Below are positions 25,651-34,350 of a DNA stretch of 64,000 bases, piece after piece. This DNA comes from Haematococcus lacustris (taxonomy: Eukaryota > Chlorophyta > Chlorophyceae > Chlamydomonadales > Haematococcaceae), in the NCBI GenBank assembly GCA_030144725.1, contig JASKMD010000002.1, positions 5,273,362 through 5,337,361 on the forward strand, read 5' to 3'. The notes under the pieces are model-generated. The model made no database searches, was not told the DNA's origin, and saw only the letters and a list, made by a program, of their open reading frames with translations. A program made the position numbers and the translations under genes. Within the stretch, counting starts at the first letter, position 1, and every line of letters starts with the position of its first letter.

Positions 25651-27417
25651 GGGCTCTGAGGGGCGGCACTGGCACTTCACGCAACCTCAAGGCGCCCAGT
25701 GGACGGTGCCTAGTTCACACAACTGTCCGCAGCTAATTGGAACACCTGAGAAAGTATGATCATCTACTGAAGCGTTGCATCATCATCAGGAGTGGGGAGA
25801 ATACCATCATCACCGACAGTGGCAGCACCGGGGGCACAGTCTCCAACCAGCGTTGTCGGCGCTGAGGGCGGGGCATGAGTCATCGTCATTGTCGCTGTCA
25901 GTCCTATGGCGAGCTGCCTGAAAGTCGCACCAACCCATGTTCATCAGGCCTGGCTTGCTCAGGTTAGGTACCTTGGCGGATGGGTGGACAGGGACTGCAA
26001 CCCAGCTCTCTACCGCCAGCGGCCAGGGCAGGCCCCATGCGCCTAGGAGCTGTGGGCCGTGTGCCTGTGCGTGGGCCGTGTGCCTAGGAGCTGTGCTGGT
26101 AGCCACACCGAGCAAGGGCACCGGTCCTAGGCATGGAGTACCCTGGCCTGGTTTTCACGAAGCAGCGAGACCAAGCACCCACGACCATGGCCCAGCAGCC
26201 TGCAGCCTAGTGATGTGCTCGAAGCACTGGTACAGCCCCGAGTTGAAGAAGAAGAAGAAGACTACGCCAGTATTCGCGGAGTGCAATTCGGGAGGAGCTA
26301 CCGCCTGGGGCGCGGTCTGCTCCCGCCATGCCCCTAGCTGCAGAAATGGAGATACGTGCTGCATTCAGGGAGGTCGAGCCATGGGTGGCCTCGAGGGGCA
26401 TGGCACCCGGACTGGTCGCTGTCTACGTGACTACCCCCGTTCATGCGAGGCTGGGAACTCTGTACACAGCATCAGCACAAGTATGTCCCGTCATGGTCAG
26501 TGGCATGACTACGCGCTGCAGAGGGTGGGATTCCTACCGTGGTTAACATGGCCCTCAAAACGCAGCACTTACATCAATGTCTCTCACTGTCATGTATTGC
26601 TTATTACATATCACCCCCCGGATCGGGCTTTGGTGCTCATCATTGCCTGCGTGCCTAGATGTGCATGGAGGTGTATGAGTATTTTGCATGCGTGATGTCG
26701 TTGCAGCTGGCCATTGAAGTCTGCTTGAGGGCAACTAATGGATTTTATTATTTGCATGCTTTTATTCAACACTCGCATTGATTAATCCACATTTGTAGGC
26801 CAAGTAGCCGATCAGCTGGCGGCTTACGCCATGTAAGCCATCATCGTCACCACGTTCATACGTCTGTCGAGGACCAAGGTGAGTCCCTAACTGCATGACG
26901 CAAGGAACCTGGTTTCGTGCGGCATGCGAAACGACCCAGCTGTCAGCGACTCATGACAAGTAAGATCAGTTGGGCTGATGGCCTGGTGCTGCAACGGGCC
27001 AGAGCCAGTGGCGGCAGTGTCATCATGGCAGCGACACAGCAGACACAGCTTTAATAGGCAGCTACACAGCAGTGGAGACACAACATCCTGCTGCCGTTGC
27101 GACGTCCAAGCATTCAGCACGACATGCAGCGCCCCCATTCCCTAGTCCCAGCCACCAGCAGCTCAACTTGCTCGCCGGCCCCAGGGCATCAGGTGGCGCA
27201 AGGGTCCAGGTATCACGGCTGTTGCTTGCTGCCATGAAGCACATGTGCCATGAAGTGCCACGACAGGCCAGTCGCGATGAAGTGCGGAGCATAAAGTCCC
27301 TCTAACCCCTAGAGAAGGCTGCGCCACGTAACCTGACAGCTGACGACGTCATCAGTGCGACCAAGTGCTCTTGAGGAGTGAGGGGTGAGGGCGAGCGCTC
27401 CCCCGCTGCGCCGAGCA
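25651..27417. other. Intergenic region between the convergent AP2 and methyltransferase genes
   Basis: No gene is supported here. Short frames on both strands lack homology that I recognise, and an AGAAGAAGAAGAAG tract lies near 26244. The right end holds a fragment of the dispersed repeat (27270-27360). The two flanking genes converge here, so both 3' untranslated regions lie inside. Confidence 0.5.
27270..27360 (+). repeat. Dispersed repeat, short fragment
   Basis: Plus-strand blocks GAAGTGCGGAGCATAAAGTC, AACCCCTAGAG, CCACGTAACCTGACAGCTGA correspond in order to AAGTGCGTTACAGAAAGTCC, AACCCCTAGAG and CCACGCAGCCTAACGGCTGA at 31948-32010. It is a degraded partial copy. Confidence 0.55.
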
Positions 27418-29460
27418 TCAGCCTGACTTGCGGCACGCATACACCCAGTGGCTGTACTGCAGCTGGGCGGCAATGGGGTCTGCTGGCTGACCTGGCGCCT
27501 GGGGCTCAGGGTCGACGGCGTGTGGGCCGTGGAGGGCGCCCTGCTGCCCCACCTCCCACACCTCTATGGCCGCCCACCCCAGCTCAGGCTGCTGGAGGTA
27601 CCTGGCAGGCAGTGTGCAGCGCAGGGTGGGAGAGGGCAGAGGGGAGCGCTGCCAGCAGCAGTCAACGGCTGAGAATAGGGTCAAGGGACAGGCGAGGTGA
27701 AAGGGAAGGCTAGAGCAGAGGCAAAGCGGGCGAGCAGGGACAGTACGTGGATGCCCTCACGTGGCTCCCCTGCTCATTCTATCCCAACCGCCCAACGGAT
27801 TTCCCCTCTCTGGCTGCCGGTGAAGCCTCAGTCTTGCTGAGTACACCCACCCTCATAGCCCACAAGCACGTCAGACTGGCGCCTCAGCTGTGCGACTGCA
27901 CCAACCGCTAGGCACCAATCACGACATCGCACACCTTAGGCGTGAAGCTGGGGCCGCGTGCGTGATCTGCAGGTACCAGGCGGCAGGTCGCAGCACTCGC
28001 ACCGCCTCGTGAAGCAACAGCCGGGTATCAGCGTCATGCGTGTCGCCGCACCTGCGTGGTCGCGGCACCCCTGGCGAAGTCAGGGTCAGCGCCTGGCTAG
28101 ACATCGCACACCGAGCTACAGGGCGAGTGATGTGGGCGCTGTGCGTGACAGTCTAGGGCTCGGCCCTGCTTAGGCCTCACAGCGCCCACTGCCTGGCTGC
28201 AAACCTGAACGCTGCTAACTGCAGTGCGGCTGGCTGCTGCGGGCCCCACATTAGCGCGTCCAAGGTGCCTTTGTCCAGGACCCCGCCGAAGCTGGCGTCC
28301 GGGAACTGCTCCGGCGGCAGACAGCGCGCGTCCGCGTGCTTGAACTGGAGCTGCGGCATACCCTGACACGCCTCCTGCTGCTGTGTCACTGATGCGAGGG
28401 CGAAGTCGACTGCACAGCAGCACAGACCCAGAACCCATCTACCAAACCCGGCTGGGCAGAACTAGGCCCAGCTGCTCTAAGCCTGGCTGGGGTGGGCTGC
28501 TGCAGACCAGCCTCCGACCATGGGTGCTGGGCTCACCTTCAACCTACTCACCGCTCACAATGCTCTGGTAGGCTGCCAGCTGCACCATGTCCACATGCAG
28601 CTGGCTGCTGCCCATGCCCAGCTGCAGGGCAAGGCCAGCTCAGCTGTGAGGAGCCGCAGAGGGGTGAGGGTCAGGGTCATGGTGTCTGTGTGCGAGCAGA
28701 GCAGCTGCTCCAATCAGCACTGCCTTCCAAACATCATGCGGTAGCAGCAGGCCACAGCCAAAGGGCACGGGGGTGGGGTGGGGTGGGGTTGATTGGGGTA
28801 TCCCCCATCCTCCATCATCTTTCCCCTCATCGCCACCCCCACCCCCTCCCCCTTCCCCTCCCCCTGTGCCCCTCTGCCCCTCTGCCTGCAGCCTCAGCCC
28901 ACCTCCCTGCCCTATTCTCTCCCATTGTTGCCCCCCCCTTCCATCCTGACCCCCCACTGGCTCTACCAGCCCTTCAGTCTGCACACCTGCAGGCAGGGCT
29001 GACTGGGTGGCAGGTAGCGCAGGAGCAGCGGCCTCAGGCTGCTGAAGCCCCGGTACCTGCACAGGATGACCCAGCACATCACTTGTCAGGCAGTCAGGCA
29101 CTACACATGGCATCCAGGCCATCAGCAGAGCAGACAGGCATCTGAAGCAGCAGCTCTCGCGCACTGCCAAGCAGTCACCGAGGCCTATTAGGACAGGTGC
29201 CTCCCCCTGGCCTGGGGTGGGTGAGAGTCCACCCCCAAAGCCTACTGCCAACCTAAGCTGCTTGGCCAAGGTTGACCGTCACACTGCAAGCCTACCAGAC
29301 CCTCAGCAGCAGGACTACACCAGCAAGAGCAATGCCATCTGACACTGGCGAGGGGTGGGCATGGCTGCCGCCTGCTGCTGCTGCCTCACCACTCAAAGCT
29401 CTGACCAGGATGGCTCTTGTATCGACCATCCCAGTAGCTGGCCTCTGCAAACTGCAGCAT
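27418..29460 (-). CDS. METTL13/EEF1A-lysine-methyltransferase-like class I methyltransferase
   Basis: SAM-dependent methyltransferase of the family that includes METTL13/EEF1AKNMT and related protein methyltransferases. Exons on the minus strand: 29460-29390, 29056-28987, 28621-28552, 28409-28205, 28051-27935, 27601-27418 (238 aa, phases close). The start is MLQFAEASYWDGRYKSHPGQ, then FEWYRGFSSLRPLLLRYLP, motif I LQLGMGSSQLHVDM, the acidic ribose-binding strand YQSIVSVDFA, LPDASFGGVLDKGTLDALM-type motif (PDASFGGVLDKGTLDALMWG), the helix LLLHEAVRVLRPAAWYLQIT, and a C-terminal SHWVYACRK strand. The VLDKGTLDAL motif is diagnostic of this family. Motif I reads LGMGSS rather than the common G-x-G-x-G form, as in METTL13-like proteins. 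Length fits single-domain members. Substrate is not certain; EF1A is only an inference. The start lies about 20 bp from the end of a transposon-derived segment. Confidence 0.82.
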
Positions 29461-29477
29461 GCAAGGTGCAGCATGCA

Positions 29478-29741
29478 AACTGTGGTCGCCGCACTCCGGA
29501 TGGCCGGGCCCGCAACAATGCGTAGGCCCTAGCAGTTTGCACAGGCTGTTAGCCTTACATAAAGCTGTTAGTTTTGATGAGGTGCCCAGTGGTCAAGGGG
29601 GATTAGCCCCAGGAAAGAGTGCCATCGGTGTGGGGTTTGTAGTCATCAAGGGTGCAACCGAGGTTGCTTCAACTTGTTTGTAGTAGCTGAGTGAGATTAT
29701 CCACAGTCCAACATGTTGTTCCTTGTTGCATAAGTTTTGTT
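29478..29741 (+). mobile_element. 3' end fragment of TnpB/Fanzor-like element, copy 2
   Basis: The frame at 29478-29526 reads NCGRRTPDGRARNNA and stops at TAG, which matches the C-terminal tail I recall from a repetitive family in volvocalean algae (from memory). Downstream, 29627-29741 is about 80 percent identical by eye to 51398-51514, which follows the other relic; a shared block is GGTGTGGGGTTTGTAGTCAT. No upstream catalytic region is recognisable, so this is a 5'-truncated fragment. It lies in the 780-bp gap between two divergent genes. Confidence 0.5.
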
Positions 29742-30241
29742 GGCACTGCAGCATGTAAGGGGTTATGCGGCCCTACCAGGGTGCCGGAGCTAGGGTGCCA
29801 AGCCCTGTGCCTAGTCTGCACAGCTGTGAGGCGTTATTCTTTACAGTATGCTCCCATTGCAGCTTCCGTCGTTGGCCTGGGCCCTGCCCTTGTCAGCAAA
29901 GGCAGGGACATTGCGCACCGTGTCATCATTGGTGAAGAGCGCAGGGTGGGTGTAAGGGGACGAACGCACAGCAGTTGGCGGTAGGCCACGGCGCGTCAAC
30001 CTTTCTGATGCTGGAGCAGCTGGGCACCCCACAGCGCAGGTCGGTTGCAGGCAGACCCTGGCAGGCCCTGGCTGGCCATGTCGCAGCTTGAGCATGGCGC
30101 CGCGCAGGGGTGCTGCCTGCGCAACGTTAGGTTGCGTGACATCTCACACGTCGAATCGAACGTGAACGCGAACCTGAACCAGTGCCCGCTTCGGCTTGGA
30201 TGGGCCAACCAGTACAGGTGAGGCAGGGCAGGTGAGGCATC

Positions 30242-30888
30242 ATGCAACAGGACGGTGCGGTGCCTAAAGAGCTGGGCCTGGACAAGCTGGTGCTTGTGGA
30301 CGACCTGCTCGATCAGAATAAGCTGCTGATTGCTGAGATAAACCAGAACCACGAGCTGAAGACGCCCGATGCTTTGGTAGGTTGGGCCAGGTGCTGACGC
30401 CGTCAGTGTAACAGAGTCTATCGTGAAGAGCGCTAGGAACAGTAGCAGTGCAGTGAGCTTGCTTGCGTGCATCAGAGGCTCTACTTGCGAGCATGGAGTC
30501 GGGGCATGCCAGCATGTCAGCCTAGTAGCAGTTACTGCACCAGCATTGTCTGGCTTGCACACCTGGAAATCCAGAGACTACAGCTGACCAAGCTGTAGCC
30601 AGGTGTTTGCCATAAGGGTCTCCAAGCAAAAGCTAATGCCTAGTTCAGTGCAATGGTCATGCCAGACATCGTAGCTGGCACTGTCCTCTGACCTTTTTTG
30701 ACCTCCTCTATGCTCTGTTTACACTGGTTTGTCAGTGCCTATGACCCATGCATACTTCAAGTGCAGCATGCACCACGTGCTGCATGCAGGTCAGGAATGT
30801 GGTGCTGATCAAGCAACTGAACGTCAACGTTTCGCGTGTTGTGACGCTGTACTCAGAACTAGCTCAACAGATAGAGAGCCTGCAGTAG
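30242..30888 (+). CDS. ELF4-domain (EARLY FLOWERING 4-like) small protein
   Basis: Two exons, 30242-30376 and 30790-30888, give a 77-aa protein. It begins MQQDGAVPKELGLDKLVLVD. The core LLDQNKLLIAEINQNHELK at residues 22-40 and VRNVVLIKQLNVNVSRVVTL at 46-65 aligns with the ELF4 family signature of plants (LDQNRLLINEINQNHES...RNVGLIRELNNNI.RVV.LY). In land plants ELF4 is a nuclear part of the evening complex of the circadian clock, with ELF3 and LUX. The protein is almost only the domain; Arabidopsis ELF4 is about 110 aa. A GT-AG intron splits the domain after PDAL, phase 0. An upstream 47-codon frame from 30079 may be a uORF. It is transcribed divergently from the methyltransferase gene. Role in an algal clock is inference. 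Confidence 0.85.
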
Positions 30889-31829
30889 CAGGCTGGGCTG
30901 AGATGAGGAGCAGTGGACCTGGCATAAGCATGCAGAGCAGCAGCAGTAGCAGCACAGTAGCAGGAGTAGTGGGTTTGGCAGCAGGGTGTAGCACAGCAGC
31001 AGCAGCAGCTGGCTTGCCCCCCAGTGAGTGTGGGGTGGGCTGGACATTCGACCTGGTGGGTGCTGAGCTACTGCCCAATGCTGCTTGGCAGGGGCCCACA
31101 GCTGAGGTAGGCAGGACATGACGTGACGCGACACAACCCTCCTGCCCTGTTGACCAGTGGCTGCCTCGTAATCGGCATCAGGGTGGTGCCATATGCTGTT
31201 CTGGCACTGCCTGCTGTGATAAGGTTCCTCACCGCGAGCTGTTTTGTGACTTGAGCTGATGCCAACGGCTAAGATTGATGCTGCCTTGTAGCTGGCCTTG
31301 CATAAAGGGGAGGCACTACACCTTTGCAAAGCCAGGAAAGAGGTTGTATGAGGTTGGTTGCTCTTGTATTCTAACAGCCCATGATGGAGACGCGCACATC
31401 ATCAACAGCCACAGCACCTTGGTGGCTGCATGAACAGCCTCCTGTGGATCCCAGACACCATTCCTAGGTTGGATAATGGATGCGTTGCAGGTCAGTGTCA
31501 TTGGTCGCCTGCTCTCATTGCCAGCACATTTGCATAGGGAGTGCGAGCGTACCGACAGCTGATGTGTGCTTTTTCTGACAGGGTAGCGATGTTAAGTACA
31601 TGGATTGAGGTGAGTGGATGAGTGAGTTGTGGTATGTGTACGTTGTCACGGACGTAGAATCGTTAGCTAGATGCTAGTGCATTGGGAGCTCTTGCTGCAG
31701 TCGGGTGGCTCTAGGTAGTATGTCGTGTAAAGATCATTCTCGCAATGTCATAATCTGAGAACTGATTGTCATCACAGAGCTTCATCTATGGTAAACCTTC
31801 GTTTGTCATAACTATCCACACAATATTTC
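30889..31829. other. Region downstream of the ELF4-like gene
   Basis: The first few hundred bases, including an AGC-rich stretch near 30940-31010, are probably 3' untranslated sequence. No other gene, RNA or clear repeat is seen up to the dispersed repeat. No convincing TGTAA signal was found. Confidence 0.4.
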
Positions 31830-32080
31830 ATCTTTGGGTGCACTGCCACGAGTTCCATCAGGTAACGGGCGGAGTTTGCCATGACTTTCCAGGACAATAT
31901 TGAGAACTTGCATGACTTCATTTTGAGCACATGTGCACCTTGCTTTCAAGTGCGTTACAGAAAGTCCCGAACCCCTAGAGGGGGAGGGCGGCCACGCAGC
32001 CTAACGGCTGACGGCTTAAGCGGTGTAAGCCACCTATTTATCTCTCTATCCACAAAATATGATAACTTGCATGCCTTCGT
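31830..32080 (+). repeat. Dispersed repeat, copy 2 (host of transposon copy B)
   Basis: Related in inverted orientation to 14110-14440. Within this copy, the segment ACAATATTGAGAACTTGCAT (about 31893) recurs as ACAAAATATGATAACTTGCA (about 32052), suggesting an internal unit of about 155 bp. The repeat is interrupted at 32081-32087 by transposon copy B and appears to resume at 34086 with CCATGCCTTGTTTATGCACC, which parallels CCATGTGCACCTTTGTTTGTGCACC in copy 1. Confidence 0.7.
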
Positions 32081-32087
32081 TCTAAAC

Positions 32088-34078
32088 TCTGGAGTCCCCA
32101 ACATGGGGTTGGTAATCTTCATGCAAATACTCACTCTATACTGCACCGTTTTCGATAGCGTTTGTCACATTGGCACCGGCGAATTACTACGCGTCTACTG
32201 GCAAGCGGCGCGTTAATCCTTGCATCAGAGTCCGTGCCGGCGCAAGCGAGCACGGACACACCTCAGCTGCTCACAACCGATTGTTCTAGTGGTATGTAGC
32301 GGCATCAGTGATAGAACTGCGCTTGCTATCGAGCCAGAAGTACAATCAATGTTTAGCCCGCCAGGCTCACTCCGCAAGCCTTTCATTGGTGCAGGCGGTG
32401 TCGGAGGACCGTCGTTGGGCAAGTTGACACTCGACATTGCTGCGAGGTGCGATTGGAAAGAGGTCTCTCTAGCCAGCCACACAGAAAAAGGGACCCCCTT
32501 GCACAAGTCGGCATGTTGTGAGCTGACCACTATGACTTTCCAGACTTTCGAGTGTCAACATTGTTCCTAACTCAACGACACTGCTGTTGGAGAAGAAAGC
32601 ACGTCATTTCATTGAGTAGGCTTGCGGGAACATACTTTGGCATGACCTAACTTTGCCTTGCAGTGCTGACTAGCCCAACCGGACCACCCCCTGGCAGCCC
32701 CACCCCCTCCCAGCCCCAGCCCCGCCCCTCCCACCCCCTCCCACCCCCTCCTACCCCCTCCCAGCCCCAGCCCCGCCCCTCCCACCCCCTCCCACCCCCA
32801 GCCCCACCCCTCCCACCCCCTCCCACCCCCTCCCAGCCCCAGCCCCGCCCTCCCACCCCCTCCCACCCCCAGCCCCACCCCTCCCACCCCTTCTGCTGCA
32901 CCCTCCTGCTGCTGCACCCCCCTGGCAGCAGCACCCCCCTGGCAGCACATGGGAGAAGCATAAAAAGCAGATCTGTGCCATGGCCGACATGCAAGCGTTG
33001 AGTGAGCAGGACCAGCAACAACTGCAAGTGCATCTGGAGGTGTATTACCTTGCCTGCCCAATCTCCAATGCCCCTGTGGAGTCCCTGCTGCAGCTACTCA
33101 AGCATGGGACGGGCATGTTCATGGAGCTGCCAGCTCTGCTTGAGCTCATGTCCATGCGTACCCACATCGATGCCATTGACGGCGTGGACGTGCTTGACTT
33201 TGCACAGCGGCTGCCAGAGCTACGCAAGGAAGTGCGGCGTGAGGAGGCAGCAGCAGCTATGGCCCGACGGATAGCAAAGGCGGAGATGAAAGCAGCAGCA
33301 GCAACTCATAGAGTGGGACAGGTGGTGGTTGATGTGGGGGACCATGAGGGGCAGCATAGACTGTCTGCAGCATATGCTCTGACCTATGATGGGCGCGACT
33401 ACAGGCAGCTGGTGCTAATGCCGCCCCTGACCTGCCCCCCCCTCCTGCTGCACCCCCCTGGCAGCAGCAGGCAGCTGGTGCTGGTGCTGCCCCTGGGCTG
33501 CCCACCCCTCCAGCTGAGCAGCAGGGGGTCAGGGCGGAGCTGGACACAAGCTCGACACGCAAGCGGAGGGCGGGCGGGAGGGATCGGACCCAACATGTCG
33601 AGCAAGGTAACGTAGCAATGGCCTACACACCTTGAGTGGCCTTACTGAGTGGCCAGGTAGTAGGTACTACTCACGAAGCGGTCAAGCAATGCAGCAGCCT
33701 TGTATACTTCCGAGCATGGGTGGAGGGGCGTCGTTACTTCGGTTTGGCGTGCCATGTGCATTGTTTTGACTGCGGCGACTGTCCCTGACTGTTTGCAGAG
33801 GCTACTGGGCCACGTCGGTCGCGGCGGTCGGTCGCGGCGAGGCCCGCATGAGCAAAACTGGCATGAGTTTGAATGTCAAGATTTGAGCCGCCATAACACT
33901 CAGCACACTGCACAATATTTAATGTTACAAGCTGCACCGCATAGCTGACAGAGTCCTCTATCCAGGGATGTGCGAAACATAAATAGAAACCACGTGGCTG
34001 AGACGCGGCGTCGTTTTGATTACCAGGGGTCGGCTTCCGATCATTTCCAGCCATTTTTTGAAAGTTGGGGTCGCCTGA
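32088..34078 (+). mobile_element. DNA transposon copy B (7-bp target duplication TCTAAAC)
   Basis: The element starts TCTGGAGTCCCCAACATGGG and ends AAAGTTGGGGTCGCCTGA. It is flanked by perfect 7-bp duplications TCTAAAC at 32081-32087 and 34079-34085. Its outer about 90 bp on the left and about 100 bp on the right match copy A in inverted orientation (for example GTTTGTCACATTGGCACCGG and TACCAGGGGTCGGCTTCCGA). The interior differs: a CCCCTCCCACCCC minisatellite (32690-32890) followed by a distinct ORF. Length is 1991 bp. No transposase is recognised. Confidence 0.85.
32980..33615 (+). CDS. ORF inside transposon copy B, unrecognised
   Basis: An open frame of 211 codons beginning MADMQALSEQDQQQLQVHLE. 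It continues with LPALLELMSMRTHIDAIDGV, DFAQRLPELRKEVRREEAAA and AMARRIAKAEMKAAAATHR, predicted mostly helical with a heptad-like Ala/Glu/Arg stretch that could form a coiled coil. The composition is unlike shadow frames and codon use looks coding. After about residue 130 it becomes low-complexity, and the frame may shift into a second frame ending with STRKRRAGGRDRTQHVEQG. No catalytic motif is visible and I know no family. It may be the cargo of the element. Confidence 0.4.
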   Translation: MADMQALSEQDQQQLQVHLEVYYLACPISNAPVESLLQLLKHGTGMFMELPALLELMSMRTHIDAIDGVDVLDFAQRLPELRKEVRREEAAAAMARRIAKAEMKAAAATHRVGQVVVDVGDHEGQHRLSAAYALTYDGRDYRQLVLMPPLTCPPLLLHPPGSSRQLVLVLPLGCPPLQLSSRGSGRSWTQARHASGGRAGGIGPNMSSKVT

Positions 34079-34350
34079 TCTAAACCCATGCCTTGTTTAT
34101 GCACCTGCTCTCACATGCCCCTCCTTAAGTTTTCTGCAGCCCGCTTGAGGTTCCGCACGAACATGTCCCCTGTGCTGACCCTTCCCTTTACCCCATCATC
34201 TTCATCATCATTTCCTGCCATGCCCCGACGTGGATCAGGCAGCTAAGACATAGCGGCAAACGTCCCAAGCAGTTGTCAAGCACACCCTACACAACACATG
34301 ACCTACATGCCATGGGTACATCCAGCAAACTGTAGACTCCACTGTCCAAT

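Noticed and set aside
29841..30095. Minus-strand 84-codon frame containing FTNDDTVRNVPAFADKGRAQ
   Set aside because: It looks protein-like, but no splice partners, start context or family could be found, so it was not annotated as a gene.
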